A DNA stretch of 64,000 nt, from positions 1 to 64,000 of the forward strand of contig JAPUEK010000022.1 of NCBI GenBank assembly GCA_027492585.1. The letters are read 5' to 3'. This document shows, piece by piece, positions 17,258 through 25,894 of the stretch. A program made the translations under genes and the position numbers. Under the pieces are notes generated by a model. It did no database searches. It was not told where the DNA came from and was given only the letters and a program-made list of their open reading frames with translations. Numbering within the stretch: position 1 is the first letter of the stretch; each line of letters begins with the position of its first letter. This DNA comes from Paracoccaceae bacterium (GTDB lineage Bacteria; Pseudomonadota; Alphaproteobacteria; Rhodobacterales; Rhodobacteraceae).

Positions 17258-17626
17258 ATGAGACGGCTGGAGGATTTCCTGTCCAGACTGATGACGCTCG
17301 GCGGCCTCTGGCTGACGGCGCTTTTGCTCATGGGCTTCCTTCAGGCACCTGCGCTGCCGCTGACCTCCGGCGGTGGAGAGTATCTTGCCGTTCATGCGCC
17401 GGGCATTTCCGCGGCGCCGGTGTTGAAGCCCTTCGTCGGCAAAGCCGCCAAGCCCGATCCGCGTGCGCGTCTTCTGGATGCGGCCGATCTGCGCGGCGGC
17501 GAAGGCCCCAGGCATCAGCCGGCGGCCAGCCCGCTCCGGGCCGCGTCCTTTGCGCTTGGCCAGTCGCAGCCCGCTCCCCAAGGCTGGCAGGCCCGCGCGC
17601 CCCCCTATCCTCGCAGCCATTCCTGA
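17258..17626 (+). CDS. Hypothetical protein with N-terminal membrane anchor or signal
   Basis: The 122-residue product starts MRRLEDFLSR followed by a hydrophobic segment (LGGLWLTALLLMGFL), then a Pro/Ala/Gln-rich, probably periplasmic, low-complexity region. I do not recognise a family. The spacing to AAAGGAG (17238-17244) is long at 13 bases, so translation may be weak. It lies 94 bases after priA and 49 bases before a series of very short ORFs. Confidence 0.5.
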   Translation: MRRLEDFLSRLMTLGGLWLTALLLMGFLQAPALPLTSGGGEYLAVHAPGISAAPVLKPFVGKAAKPDPRARLLDAADLRGGEGPRHQPAASPLRAASFALGQSQPAPQGWQARAPPYPRSHS

Positions 17627-17675
17627 ACCGCCGCGCCGCTGGGGGCGAGGCTAGGACCAATTCTGCAAGGAAAAC

Positions 17676-17744
17676 ATGATGACTGACCAGAACTCCAATC
17701 CGGGGGCGGAGGAGAATACCGCCGCCGAGCATCCGCAAAACTAA
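17676..17744 (+). CDS. Very short ORF, 22 residues, hydrophilic
   Basis: It begins ATGATGACT with AAGGA four bases upstream and ends in TAA. The product is rich in Asn, Glu and Pro (MMTDQNSNPG...) with no membrane segment. No family is known to me. Support comes from the ribosome site and from the two further short ORFs directly behind it; it may also be only a leader peptide. Confidence 0.35.
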   Translation: MMTDQNSNPGAEENTAAEHPQN

Positions 17745-17750
17745 AGCGGG

Positions 17751-17849
17751 ATGCGGATTCTCATGAACTGGGTGATCCTCGGGCTCGGCACCGTCGCCGT
17801 GGGCGGGGGCGGCGCTCTGCTCGCCGATCTGATGGGAGCGGCGCCATGA
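17751..17849 (+). CDS. Very short ORF, 32 residues, one membrane helix
   Basis: The product carries one hydrophobic, glycine-rich segment (NWVILGLGTVAVGGGGALLA) that is long enough to span a membrane. A start at ATG 17763 is equally possible. Its stop overlaps the next start as ATGA (17846-17849), which suggests translational coupling. Not recognised. Confidence 0.4.
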   Translation: MRILMNWVILGLGTVAVGGGGALLADLMGAAP

Positions 17850-17935
17850 GAAGCGGAAAGCTGAAACTCATCGTTGCGGCGCTGATCGTCTTTGCCGTTG
17901 TCGGGGGCGATCTGATCGCCAGCATGTCGCCCTGA
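17846..17935 (+). CDS. Very short ORF, 29 residues, one membrane helix
   Basis: The start codon overlaps the previous stop by four bases, and GGGAG lies eight bases upstream, the best ribosome site in this small cluster. The product has a basic N-terminus (RSGKLK) and one hydrophobic helix (LIVAALIVFAVVGG), giving a clear N-in topology prediction. Not recognised. Confidence 0.45.
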   Translation: MRSGKLKLIVAALIVFAVVGGDLIASMSP

Positions 17936-17950
17936 GGGGGCGGCCGATGC

Positions 17951-18015
17951 CTTGAGTGAAAGACGGCGAGTGAAAGGCTGTCTTGAGTGAAAGACTGTCT
18001 TGAGTGGAAGACGGG
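17951..18015 (+). repeat. 17-bp tandem repeat, about 3.8 copies
   Basis: The unit CTTGAGTGAAAGACNGN is repeated at 17951, in shortened form at 17968, and at 17982 and 17999. It lies between the short-ORF cluster and the convergent DUF6958-like gene, overlapping the left arm of the following hairpin. Confidence 0.8.
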
Positions 18016-18038
18016 CGCGGGATTTCAGCCGCGCCCGT
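18011..18038. terminator. GC-rich hairpin around the end of the DUF6958-like gene
   Basis: A perfect 10-bp stem, ACGGGCGCGG with CCGCGCCCGT, encloses the stop codon of the minus-strand gene in its loop. No T-tract follows on either strand, so intrinsic termination is only a possibility. Confidence 0.4.
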
Positions 18039-18333
18039 CCTGAACCCGATGGAGCCGCACCGGCGACCCTTTGGCGCGGGCGATCACGCGCTTTGCCTCC
18101 TGATCGAGTTGCACGGCCTTCACCCACCACCCCGCGGTTTCGCCGCCCGGAAAGAGATCCTCCGGCAGATGCGGTTTCACCGCCGCGATGAGATCGGCCA
18201 CGGTCATGCCGGGGGCCTCCGTCGGCAGAACCTTCAGCACCACGGTCTTCATGGCGAGGAATTTCGCGGCATCGACGCGGTAGCTTTTGCCCGGCTGCCC
18301 GACGTTTTCGATGGTGAGCTTGTCTTCGCCCAT
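18025..18333 (-). CDS. DUF6958-like small protein
   Basis: This 102-residue soluble protein has the pattern [15 protein letters not shown], [13 protein letters not shown], [10 protein letters not shown], then [18 protein letters not shown] associate this pattern with DUF6958 proteins from memory; no function is known. It is transcribed divergently from msrA with 109 bases between the starts. Its 3' end lies in a GC-rich hairpin next to a tandem repeat. Confidence 0.65.
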   Translation of the reverse strand: MGEDKLTIENVGQPGKSYRVDAAKFLAMKTVVLKVLPTEAPGMTVADLIAAVKPHLPEDLFPGGETAGWWVKAVQLDQEAKRVIARAKGSPVRLHRVQDGRG

Positions 18334-18442
18334 GCCGTCCCCCCGTGTTTCAGCCGTTCAAAAAACGGTGCCGCTGCCTTTGCCGGCTGGCAGCGGGGCC
18401 GTCGCCCCCCTATATTCCGGCAAACCGCCGAAGGAGGCCAGA

Positions 18443-19099
18443 ATGTTCTTCATCGACCGCCGCAAGATGGAAATGGTTGCGCCCGAAAACGCTCTTCCGG
18501 GCCGGGCGGAGCCTCTGCCGACCGCCGAGACCCATTTCCTCTCGGGCCTGCCGCTCAAGTCGCCGGTGCCGGAGGGCATGGCGGAGGCGATGTTCGGCAT
18601 GGGCTGCTTCTGGGGCGTGGAGCGCAAGTTCTGGCAGGTGCCGGGGGTCTGGCTGACGATCGTCGGCTATGCCGGCGGCTATACGCCGAACCCGACCTAC
18701 AAGGAGACCTGCACGCAGTTGACCGGCCATAACGAGGTCGTTCGGGTGATCTATGATCCGGCGGTGGTCAGCTATGACGCGCTGCTGAAGCTCTTCTGGG
18801 AAAACCATGATCCGACGCAGGGGATGCGGCAGGGCAATGACATCGGCTCCACCTACCGCTCCGGCATCTACACCTATACGCCGGAACAGGCCGGGGCGGC
18901 CGAGGCCTCCCGCCGGACCTATGGCGAGCGGCTGGCGGCGGCGGGTTTCGGCGCCGTGACGACCGAGATCCTGCCCGCCCCGGTCTTCTATTTCGCCGAG
19001 GACTATCACCAGCAATATCTGGCGAAGAACCCCGAGGGCTATTGCGGGATCGGCGGAACCGGCGTGAGCTGCCCGATCGGCCTGAAACTCTCCGGCTGA
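18443..19099 (+). CDS. msrA: Peptide methionine sulfoxide reductase MsrA
   Basis: The 218-residue enzyme reduces methionine-S-sulfoxide in proteins. The nucleophile Cys55 lies in GCFWGVER, with the GYAGG, GHNEVV and DPT..Q motifs downstream. Recycling cysteines occur near the C-terminus (EGYCGIGG and VSCPIG). The N-terminal extension of about 45 residues is as in E. coli-type MsrA. AAGGAGG is five bases before ATG 18443. A TATATT at 18411-18416 may be the -10 box. Confidence 0.96.
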   Translation: MFFIDRRKMEMVAPENALPGRAEPLPTAETHFLSGLPLKSPVPEGMAEAMFGMGCFWGVERKFWQVPGVWLTIVGYAGGYTPNPTYKETCTQLTGHNEVVRVIYDPAVVSYDALLKLFWENHDPTQGMRQGNDIGSTYRSGIYTYTPEQAGAAEASRRTYGERLAAAGFGAVTTEILPAPVFYFAEDYHQQYLAKNPEGYCGIGGTGVSCPIGLKLSG

Positions 19100-19176
19100 A
19101 GCCGCTTGCCTGCGCGGCGGGCATCCCTTAGGGCATCGCAAACCCTTCGCCCTGCGACCGGAACCGGAGCCTTTCC

Positions 19177-20064
19177 ATGCCGACCTTCACCGCCCTGACC
19201 ACCATCGAGGGCGAGGACGAAGCCCTCGCCCTCGCCGATGCCATCGAAAAGATGGAGCCGGAGCCGACCGGGGTGGGGGTCTTCGAGATCGAGGACGATT
19301 CCGGGCTCTGGGAAATCGGCGCCTATTTCCTTGAGCCGCCGAACGAGGCGGTGCTGGAACTTCTGGCCATGGCCTTCGGGGCCAAGCCCTTCGTGCTGTC
19401 CGAACTGCCGGAGATCGACTGGGTGGCCAAGGTCCGCCGGGAACTGGCCCCGGTGGAGGCCGGACGCTTCTTCGTCTTCGGCAGCCATGACGCCGACAAG
19501 GTGCCGGAGGGGCGGATCGCGCTCCAGATCGAGGCGACGGTGGCCTTCGGCACCGGCCATCACGGCACGACGCTCGGCTGCCTCAAGGCGTTCGACCGGC
19601 TGAACCTTTCGGGTTTCACCCCGGCCAAAGTGGCCGATATCGGCTGCGGCACGGCGGTTCTGGCGATGGCGGCGGCGGCGGTTCTGCCGCAGGCTCTGGT
19701 GCTGGCCAGCGACATCGACGAGGTGGCGGTGGACGTGGCCCGCGCCAATGTGACGATCAACGGTCTCGAAGGGCGGATCGAGTGCATGGAGGCGGCGGGC
19801 TTCGCCCATCCGCGTCTGGCCGAGGCCGCGCCCTTCGATCTGATCTTTGCCAACATCCTCAAGGGGCCGCTGATCGAGCTTGCGCCCGCCATGGCCGCCC
19901 ATTCCGCACCGGGCGGGCTGATCATCCTCTCCGGCCTTCTTGTCGTGCAGGCAGAGGCGGTGACCGCGGCCTATGTTGCGGCTGGATTCACCCCCGAAAG
20001 CCGCGACGACATCGGTGAATGGTCCACATTGGTTCTGCGTCGGAACCAGAGCGTTTCCATCTGA
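19177..20064 (+). CDS. prmA: Ribosomal protein L11 methyltransferase
   Basis: The 295-residue SAM-dependent methyltransferase trimethylates ribosomal protein L11. The family signature is AFGTGHHGTT near residue 130. The SAM-binding motif I is DIGCGTAVLA and the catalytic-site motif is ANILKGPL. The N-terminal domain that recognises L11 is present but short and divergent, as in other Rhodobacterales. GGAG lies eight bases before the ATG. Confidence 0.93.
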   Translation: MPTFTALTTIEGEDEALALADAIEKMEPEPTGVGVFEIEDDSGLWEIGAYFLEPPNEAVLELLAMAFGAKPFVLSELPEIDWVAKVRRELAPVEAGRFFVFGSHDADKVPEGRIALQIEATVAFGTGHHGTTLGCLKAFDRLNLSGFTPAKVADIGCGTAVLAMAAAAVLPQALVLASDIDEVAVDVARANVTINGLEGRIECMEAAGFAHPRLAEAAPFDLIFANILKGPLIELAPAMAAHSAPGGLIILSGLLVVQAEAVTAAYVAAGFTPESRDDIGEWSTLVLRRNQSVSI

Positions 20065-20116
20065 ACCGGGCGAAAGAGAGGCAAACCTTAGACATTTGCC
20101 CAAGTCTTGCCACAAT

Positions 20117-20143
20117 CCCACCGCATAAAAGCTTTGCGGTGGG
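20117..20143 (+). other. Hairpin upstream of the small membrane protein gene
   Basis: CCCACCGCA pairs perfectly with TGCGGTGGG across a nine-base loop, 24 bases before the start at 20167. It could end the prmA transcript or affect translation of the next gene; no T-tract follows. Confidence 0.35.
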
Positions 20144-20166
20144 GGCCGGATGAGTGGATGTTTGCG

Positions 20167-20517
20167 ATGTCTGATCCCAACCTTGTCGATTTTTACGGAC
20201 GCGTTGCGCGGATCGAAAAAGCCCGCAAGCACGGCTATGGCCATGAGGCCGCCGGAACGCTCGGCCGCTCCTCCTATTCCCAGGCTCCCCGGCGCCGTCG
20301 GTCGCTTGTGGGTCCGGTGCTTTTCCTGATGATCTGCGTCTTCGGCCTGAAGGGCGCGATCTACGAATCCATCGGGGCGGAGTCCTACAATGACCGCGTC
20401 TCGCGTCTCATGACGGGTGAGGGCTTTGACCGCGTGGGCGGCTGGCTGATGCAGGCCGATCCGGTGACGCAGATGGTCGCCAAACAGATCCTCGCCGCCA
20501 AACAACATTTCAAGTAA
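20167..20517 (+). CDS. Conserved-looking small protein with one membrane helix
   Basis: The 116-residue product begins MSDPNLVDFYGRVARIEKAR, has a basic patch (APRRRRS) and then one hydrophobic helix (LVGPVLFLMICVFGL), followed by a soluble C-terminal part. The layout suggests a cytoplasmic N-terminus and a periplasmic C-terminus. Function unknown. An ATG nine bases earlier (20158) is an alternative start. A terminator follows directly. Confidence 0.72.
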   Translation: MSDPNLVDFYGRVARIEKARKHGYGHEAAGTLGRSSYSQAPRRRRSLVGPVLFLMICVFGLKGAIYESIGAESYNDRVSRLMTGEGFDRVGGWLMQADPVTQMVAKQILAAKQHFK

Positions 20518-20519
20518 TG

Positions 20520-20556
20520 CAAAAGGCCGCCATCCTGCGGGATGACGGCCTTCACA
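20520..20556. terminator. Bidirectional intrinsic terminator
   Basis: AAGGCCGCCATCC pairs with GGATGACGGCCTT with one mismatch. On the minus strand the stem is followed by TTTTGC, so it would end the DUF1127 transcript. On the plus strand it sits right after the 20517 stop. Confidence 0.75.
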
Positions 20557-20577
20557 TCGGGTCGTTGGTATCGGCGC

Positions 20578-20781
20578 TCAGCGACCGATCATCTCGATTT
20601 CGCCACGGCACAGGCCGATATCGTCAAGTTCACGATCGGAGAGCTTGCCAAGCGCATTGCGGGTCATGCGGGCGTCGTTCCAGGCCGAAAAGGCCGAACC
20701 GACATTGCTCAGGGACTGAACGAAGCGGAAAATCGAGATGGCGCCAAACGGCGCCGCGCGGGACGTCTCATAGGCAGCCAT
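20578..20781 (-). CDS. DUF1127 family small protein
   Basis: The 67-residue product ends with the DUF1127 (YjiS-like) signature: W-x-ARMTRNALGKLSDRELDDIGL. DUF1127 proteins are small, basic, often stress-induced in alphaproteobacteria, and at least one (CcaF1 of Rhodobacter sphaeroides) binds RNA; that is family knowledge. Start ATG 20781 has AAAGGA nine bases upstream; a longer frame to 20904 lacks a site. It is divergent from ruvC across 308 bases. Confidence 0.92.
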   Translation of the reverse strand: MAAYETSRAAPFGAISIFRFVQSLSNVGSAFSAWNDARMTRNALGKLSDRELDDIGLCRGEIEMIGR

Positions 20782-21034
20782 AGCGGTAATCCTTTCTAAA
20801 CTGCTCACACAAGAGGCATTGTTGCCTTCTATGCGGGCTAAATAAAGGCGCTGCATGTGCGAAGCAAGAGACGGGCGGGCATGACCGCTTTGCGCGCCAC
20901 GCATGACTATCCGTCACAATTCTGCCTTGTTTTTCTGCATGTCGCGCGCGGCCGTCGCTTCCGGCAGGGCGAATGTCGTTTTCGCTGCACCTGCATAACG
21001 CGGCTGTGACCCCCTGCCAAGAAAAGATTTCGGC

Positions 21035-21063
21035 TTGGCGGATGTTCTCTTTTCGTGCTAATC
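21035..21063 (+). promoter_or_regulatory. Candidate promoter for ruvCAB
   Basis: TTGGCG and CTAATC are separated by 17 bases, with the predicted transcript start about 20 bases before ATG 21090. The 308-base gap between DUF1127 and ruvC (20782-21089) holds no gene I can support. No LexA box was recognised with confidence. Confidence 0.35.
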
Positions 21064-21089
21064 CGGAAAAAACGAAGAATGAGGGCAGG

Positions 21090-21608
21090 ATGCGTGTTCT
21101 GGGGATCGACCCCGGCCTTCGGAATCTCGGCTGGGGGGTGATTGATGTCTCCGGCGCGCGGCTGAGCCATGTTGCCAACGGCATCTGCCATTCCGAACCG
21201 GGGGAGGGGGCGGGCGATCTGGCGCTGCGGCTCGTGTCGCTCTTCACCCAGTTGACCGAGGTGATCCGCACCCATGCGCCCGATGCGGCGGCGGTGGAGC
21301 ATACTTTCGTCAACAAGGATGCGGTGGCGACGCTGAAGCTCGGTCAGGCGCGGGGGATCGCTTTGCTCGTTCCGGCGCAATTCGGGCTGACGGTCGGGGA
21401 ATACGCCCCCAATGCGGTGAAGAAGACGGTGGTCGGCGTCGGCCATGCCGACAAGGCGCAGGTCGATCACATGGTGCGGGTGCAATTGCCCGGTGTGAAG
21501 ATCGCCGGGCCGGATGCGGCCGATGCGCTTGCCATCGCCATCTGCCATGCCCATCACCTGCAATCCTCCAACCGCTTGCAGGACGCTTTGAGGAGGGCGG
21601 CAGGATGA
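21090..21608 (+). CDS. ruvC: Holliday-junction resolvase RuvC
   Basis: The 172-residue RNase H-fold endonuclease cuts Holliday junctions symmetrically. The four acidic catalytic residues are visible: Asp7 (GIDPG), Glu70 (AVEHTF) and Asp142 and Asp145 ([10 protein letters not shown]). ATG 21090 is taken because GAGG lies five bases upstream and Asp7 then has its standard number. It overlaps ruvA by four bases (ATGA). Confidence 0.96.
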   Translation: MRVLGIDPGLRNLGWGVIDVSGARLSHVANGICHSEPGEGAGDLALRLVSLFTQLTEVIRTHAPDAAAVEHTFVNKDAVATLKLGQARGIALLVPAQFGLTVGEYAPNAVKKTVVGVGHADKAQVDHMVRVQLPGVKIAGPDAADALAIAICHAHHLQSSNRLQDALRRAAG

Positions 21609-22297
21609 TCGGCAAGATTTCCGGGCGGCTCGACTGGCGCGGCAGCGATCAGGTGCTGATCGACGTGCGCGGTGTCGGTTACATCGTCCATGTCTCCGAC
21701 CGCACGCTTGCCGGCCTTCCGGCCGTGGGCGAGGCGGTGAGCCTTTATACCGACCTTCTGGTGCGCGAGGATCTGCTGCAACTTTTCGGCTTTCCTTCCA
21801 TGCTGGAAAAGGAATGGCACAAGCTTCTGATGACGGTGCAGGGGGTGGGGGCAAAGGCCGCCATGGCGATTCTCGGCTCCCTCGGGGCGGAGGGGGTGGC
21901 GCGGGCCATTACCCTTGCCGATCAGCGCGCCATTCAGGCGGCCCCCGGCGTCGGACCGAAGTTGGCGCAGCGGGTGATCCTTGAGCTGAAATCCAAGGCC
22001 CCGGCGGTTATGGCGGCAGGGGTGCGCCTTTCCGCCGTCGCCGATGCCGAAGATGTGGTGATCGAAAGCGAGACGCCCGCGCCCCGTCGCCCCGCCGCCA
22101 AACCCGCCACCTCCGAGAGCCGCGCCGCGCAGGCCCGCGCCGCCTCCACCGCCGATGCGCTGTCCGCCCTTCTCAACCTCGGCTATTCGCAGGGCGATGC
22201 CGCGCAGGCGGTGGCCACCATCGCCGCCGAGCAGCCCGAGGCGGAAACCGCCACCCTGATCCGGGCCGCCCTGCGGCTGCTGGCGCCGAAGGGCTAA
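21605..22297 (+). CDS. ruvA: Holliday-junction branch-migration protein RuvA
   Basis: The 230-residue protein binds four-way junctions and loads RuvB. Domain I is the OB-fold ([10 protein letters not shown]), domain II has helix-hairpin-helix motifs (VQGVGAKAA and [11 protein letters not shown]), then an Ala/Pro-rich linker and the domain III helix bundle ([13 protein letters not shown]) that contacts RuvB. Length is slightly above E. coli RuvA because of the linker. Confidence 0.96.
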   Translation: MIGKISGRLDWRGSDQVLIDVRGVGYIVHVSDRTLAGLPAVGEAVSLYTDLLVREDLLQLFGFPSMLEKEWHKLLMTVQGVGAKAAMAILGSLGAEGVARAITLADQRAIQAAPGVGPKLAQRVILELKSKAPAVMAAGVRLSAVADAEDVVIESETPAPRRPAAKPATSESRAAQARAASTADALSALLNLGYSQGDAAQAVATIAAEQPEAETATLIRAALRLLAPKG

Positions 22298-22300
22298 GCG

Positions 22301-23326
22301 ATGAGCTCCGATCCCACCCTCCGCCCCGAGGCCCTGCCGGGCGATGCCGACCGCGCGCTGCGCCCGCAGGCACTGGAAGATTTCGTCGGCCAGCAGGAGG
22401 CCCGCGCCAATCTCCGCATCTTCATCGAAAGCGCCCGCAAGCGGGGTGAGGCGATGGACCACACGCTGTTCCACGGCCCGCCCGGCCTCGGCAAGACCAC
22501 GCTGGCGCAGATCATGGCGCGCGAGCTTGGGGTCGGCTTCCGCATGACCTCCGGGCCGGTGCTGGCAAAACCCGGCGATCTGGCGGCGATCCTGACCAAT
22601 CTGGAACCGCGCGACGTGCTTTTCATCGACGAGATCCACCGCCTGTCGCCGGTGGTCGAGGAGGTTCTTTACCCGGCGATGGAAGATTTCGCGCTCGACC
22701 TCGTGATCGGCGAAGGCCCGGCGGCGCGGACGGTGCGGATCGACCTGCAACCTTTCACCCTTGTCGGCGCCACGACCCGGCTCGGCCTGCTGACGACGCC
22801 GCTGCGCGACCGCTTCGGCATCCCGACCCGGCTGCAATTCTATACCGATCAGGAACTCGACCTGATCGTCAGCCGTGGCGCGCGGCTTCTCGGCATCCCC
22901 GCCGATCCCGACGGCACTTTCGAGATCGCGCGACGCGCCCGCGGCACCCCCCGCATCGCCGGCCGGCTCCTGCGCCGGGTGGTCGATTTCGTCACGGTCG
23001 AAGGGGACGGCCGCCTCACCCGCGCCATCGCCGACCGGGCGCTGACGCGGCTCGGCGTCGATCACCTCGGTCTCGACGGCGGCGACCGGCGCTACATGCT
23101 GCTGCTGGCCGAAAACTACGGCGGCGGTCCGGTCGGGGTGGAAACCATCTCCGCTGCCCTGTCGGAAGCGCGCGACGCCATCGAGGAGGTGATCGAGCCC
23201 TATCTCCTCCAGCAGGGCCTGATCCAGCGGACCCCGCGCGGCAGGATGCTCGCGGCCAGGGCCTGGCGCCATCTCGGCCTTGACGCCCCGAAACCGCCCG
23301 GCCAGAGCGACCTCTTCCAGCCCTGA
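22301..23326 (+). CDS. ruvB: Holliday-junction branch-migration helicase RuvB
   Basis: The 341-residue AAA+ motor has Walker A GPPGLGKT (59-66), Walker B DEIHRL, sensor 1 [10 protein letters not shown] and arginine finger DRFGIP, followed by the C-terminal winged-helix domain ending in RTPRGRM. It starts three bases after ruvA, completing the ruvC-ruvA-ruvB operon. Confidence 0.97.
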   Translation: MSSDPTLRPEALPGDADRALRPQALEDFVGQQEARANLRIFIESARKRGEAMDHTLFHGPPGLGKTTLAQIMARELGVGFRMTSGPVLAKPGDLAAILTNLEPRDVLFIDEIHRLSPVVEEVLYPAMEDFALDLVIGEGPAARTVRIDLQPFTLVGATTRLGLLTTPLRDRFGIPTRLQFYTDQELDLIVSRGARLLGIPADPDGTFEIARRARGTPRIAGRLLRRVVDFVTVEGDGRLTRAIADRALTRLGVDHLGLDGGDRRYMLLLAENYGGGPVGVETISAALSEARDAIEEVIEPYLLQQGLIQRTPRGRMLAARAWRHLGLDAPKPPGQSDLFQP

Positions 23327-23337
23327 CCGCACCAGCC

Positions 23338-23373
23338 TTTTCATCTTGCCGCAAATATCCCCGCCGGAGGCCC
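23338..23373 (-). repeat. Dispersed GGATATTT repeat, copy 3 (single unit)
   Basis: Read on the minus strand it is CCTCCGGCGGGGATATTTGC followed by GGCAAGATGAAAAG, the second arm type seen in the paired copies at 14.8 and 54.1 kb. It lies 12 bases after the ruvB stop. Confidence 0.75.
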
Positions 23374-23490
23374 TCCCCGCCGGTTGGCCGCAGGCCAGAG
23401 GCGGGAAACCGGCTTGCGGCGCAGCCGCGCAATTGACTTGACCGCTCCCGCCCGCCGGGGCATCGAACCTGCACCCGCACGGAGCGCCCC

Positions 23491-24126
23491 ATGACCCCCG
23501 AAGCCGTCCAGTCCCTCTTCACCCGCGCCGATGGCAGCTATCTTTTCGCCCGCTGGGGCCGGCCGATCGTGCCGGTGGTCTTCGGCGTGGAAGAGGAGAC
23601 GCTCGCTCTGGTCAAGGGCGCGGTGGAGGCGGTCGTCGCCCTTGCCGGACACCGGATGGCCGAGACGGACCCCGAACTTGGCGCCAATCTGATGCTCTTC
23701 CTCTTCCGCGACTGGGCGGAGCTGCCGCTGGTGCCGAAGCTCGACCGGCTCATTCCCGATCTCGGCCCGCTCTGCGACCGCCTCGCGGCGGCGGGGGCGA
23801 ACCAGTATCGCAGCTTCCGCTTCGATGCCGAAGGCACGATCAAGGCGGCTTTCGTCTTCCTGCGGATGGATGAGCATCTCGCGGCCATTCCGGCAGAGGC
23901 GCTTGCCCTGTCGCAGGCCGCCCAGATCATCCTGCTCTGGTCGGACCGCGCCTTTGCGGAGACCTCGCCGCTTGCCCGGACGGGGGAGGCGGTGATCCTG
24001 CATCCCGATGTCGCGGCGGTGATCCGGGCGGGCTATGACCGCCATCTGCCGGGGGTCGCCCGAGACCCTTCCCACGGTCTGCGCCTTGCGGCGCGGATCT
24101 CAGTCGCGGGGCAGGGGGATCACTGA
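23491..24126 (+). CDS. Uncharacterised 211-residue protein
   Basis: This soluble protein has no signal peptide or membrane segment. It contains RWGRPIVPVVFGVEEETL, LMLFLFRDWAEL and a long central segment that looks alpha/beta. I do not recognise the family; similar uncharacterised proteins appear to occur in related genomes (recollection, not checked). GGAG precedes the ATG. The last 27 bases overlap the end of the opposite-strand creA gene. Confidence 0.75.
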   Translation: MTPEAVQSLFTRADGSYLFARWGRPIVPVVFGVEEETLALVKGAVEAVVALAGHRMAETDPELGANLMLFLFRDWAELPLVPKLDRLIPDLGPLCDRLAAAGANQYRSFRFDAEGTIKAAFVFLRMDEHLAAIPAEALALSQAAQIILLWSDRAFAETSPLARTGEAVILHPDVAAVIRAGYDRHLPGVARDPSHGLRLAARISVAGQGDH

Positions 24127-24549
24127 CAGCGACATCTTGCCCGAGCCCTGCGTCACCTCGCTCGCATGGGCGAGATAGATCAGCGCATTGGCCTTCTCGT
24201 CGAAGATCCGGGTGATCTTCAGCGATTTCAGGATCAGCGACTGGCGCTCCTTGAAGACCGTCTCGCCATCCGCCGAACGGTCGATGTCGCCCAGCGTGAT
24301 CGGTCCGGTCTGGGTGCAATCGACCGCCGAGAAGGACGGGTCCTCGAAGAAGTTGCCCTGCGTCACCCGGTCGTAGAAGGACCGCTCGAAATAGGCCAGA
24401 TGGCAGGTCACGCCCTGCACCTTGGGATCGGGGACCGCCTCGATGATGATGTCGTTGCCGACCCAATCGACGCCGACGCGCCCCACCTCTTCCGCCGTGG
24501 CGGCAAGGGGCGTCATCAGCAGGGCGGCAAGGGCAAGCGGTTTCAGCAT
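24100..24549 (-). CDS. creA: CreA family periplasmic protein
   Basis: The 149-residue product has a signal peptide (LALAALLMTPLAATA) followed by the CreA pattern: EEVGRVGVDWVGNDI, VPDPKVQGVTCHLAYFE, DPSFSAVDCTQTGP, VFKERQSL and RIFDEKANALIYLAHASE. CreA function is unknown. Two conserved cysteines may form a disulphide. GGAGAG lies upstream of the start. It is divergent from ybgC. Confidence 0.93.
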   Translation of the reverse strand: MLKPLALAALLMTPLAATAEEVGRVGVDWVGNDIIIEAVPDPKVQGVTCHLAYFERSFYDRVTQGNFFEDPSFSAVDCTQTGPITLGDIDRSADGETVFKERQSLILKSLKITRIFDEKANALIYLAHASEVTQGSGKMSLSVIPLPRD

Positions 24550-24660
24550 GGCATCTCTCCGGTCTGGTCCCGGCGATATCGGTATCGGACGCATCCGTTG
24601 CAAGGCTGGACCTTTCCGGCGGCTTCGGGCTTGATGCCGCCAAAGCAAGGAACCGCCCGG

Positions 24661-25062
24661 ATGAGCCACAGCTTTTCGCTTCGCGTCTATTACGAGGACA
24701 CCGATCTTGCCGGGATCGTCTACTACGCCAATTACCTGAAGTTCATCGAACGGGCGCGCAGCGAATGGGTGCGGGGTCTTGGCGTCGATCAGGGGCGGCT
24801 GAGGGCCGAGGCGGGGATCGTCTTTGCCGTCCGCCGGGTGGAGGCCGATTACCTGCGTCCGGCGAAATTCGACGACGAATTGCGGGTGCAGACAGAGGCG
24901 CTTGCCGTCACCGGCGCGCGGATCGAGCTGCGGCAGGAGGTCTGGCGCGGGGCGGAGCGGCTCTTTACCGCCGCCGTCACCCTCGTCTGCCTGACCGAAA
25001 CCGGCCATCCGGCGCGGATTCCGGCGGAAATCCGGGCCGTTCTCGCTCCGGTTCACCACTGA
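24661..25062 (+). CDS. ybgC: Acyl-CoA thioesterase YbgC, first gene of the Tol-Pal region
   Basis: The 133-residue hot-dog-fold thioesterase carries the catalytic motif YYEDTDLAGIVYYANYL (catalytic Asp15). YbgC hydrolyses acyl-CoAs and is usually encoded just before tolQ, as here, with 133 bases between the two genes. AAGGA lies eight bases before the ATG. Confidence 0.94.
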   Translation: MSHSFSLRVYYEDTDLAGIVYYANYLKFIERARSEWVRGLGVDQGRLRAEAGIVFAVRRVEADYLRPAKFDDELRVQTEALAVTGARIELRQEVWRGAERLFTAAVTLVCLTETGHPARIPAEIRAVLAPVHH

Positions 25063-25119
25063 CCCTGCCTGCAAACCCGCCTTTTCGGCGGCGGCATCCC
25101 GCGCGTTCACGCCATTGTA

Positions 25120-25149
25120 TTGGCAATCCGCTTCAAATCCGGATAGAAT
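25120..25149 (+). promoter_or_regulatory. Candidate sigma-70 promoter for tolQRA
   Basis: TTGGCA and TAGAAT are separated by 18 bases. The predicted start of transcription would be about 40 bases before ATG 25196. Confidence 0.5.
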
Positions 25150-25195
25150 CAGCGCTAACAGGGGCCACAAGAGCCCCATAACAAGAGCAGGCGTA

Positions 25196-25891
25196 ATGGA
25201 AACTGGAACCCTTGCGATGGCGCAGGAGATTGATTTCTCCATGCTCGCGCTGTTTGCCCGTGCCACTTTCACCGTGAAGCTGGTGATGATCGGGCTGTTC
25301 GTCATGTCCTTCTGGTCGTGGTCGATCATCATCCGGAAACATCTGATGTTCCGCAATTCGCGGGCCGAGGCGGCGGTTTTCGACCGCGCCTTCTGGTCGG
25401 GGGAGCCGCTGGACGAGCTTTTCGAGAAGATCGGCAGCGACCCGCAGGGGCCGTCCGAAAAGATCTTCGCGGCGGGGATGCTCGAATGGCGGCGCAGCCA
25501 CCGGCAGGATGGCGGGCTGATCGCGGGCGCGCAGGCGCGGATCGACCGGGCCATGGATGTGGCGATCAACCGCGAAAGCGAGCGGCTGAACAAGGGTCTG
25601 TCCTTCCTTGCCACCACCGGCTCCACCGCGCCCTTCATCGGGCTGTTCGGGACGATCTGGGGGATCAAGCACTCCTTCGAGCAGATCGCCATCAGCCAGA
25701 ACACCAACCTTGCCGTCGTGGCCCCCGGCATTGCCGAGGCGCTGCTGGCCACCGGGATCGGCCTGATCGCCGCCATCCCGGCGGTGGTCTTCTACAACAA
25801 GCTGAATTCGGACTCCGAGCATATCCTCGGCGGCTATGAATCCTTTGCCGACGAATTCGCCACCATCCTGTCGCGCCAGCTGGACGCCTGA
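25196..25891 (+). CDS. tolQ: Tol-Pal system proton channel subunit TolQ
   Basis: The 231-residue inner-membrane protein has three membrane segments (about 20-40, 135-160 and 170-195) and the MotA/TolQ/ExbB segment GSTAPFIGLFGTIWGI. With TolR it converts proton flow into movement of TolA, for outer-membrane constriction at division. ATG 25196 gives the E. coli length. tolR follows after three bases. Confidence 0.96.
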   Translation: METGTLAMAQEIDFSMLALFARATFTVKLVMIGLFVMSFWSWSIIIRKHLMFRNSRAEAAVFDRAFWSGEPLDELFEKIGSDPQGPSEKIFAAGMLEWRRSHRQDGGLIAGAQARIDRAMDVAINRESERLNKGLSFLATTGSTAPFIGLFGTIWGIKHSFEQIAISQNTNLAVVAPGIAEALLATGIGLIAAIPAVVFYNKLNSDSEHILGGYESFADEFATILSRQLDA

Positions 25892-25894
25892 TCC

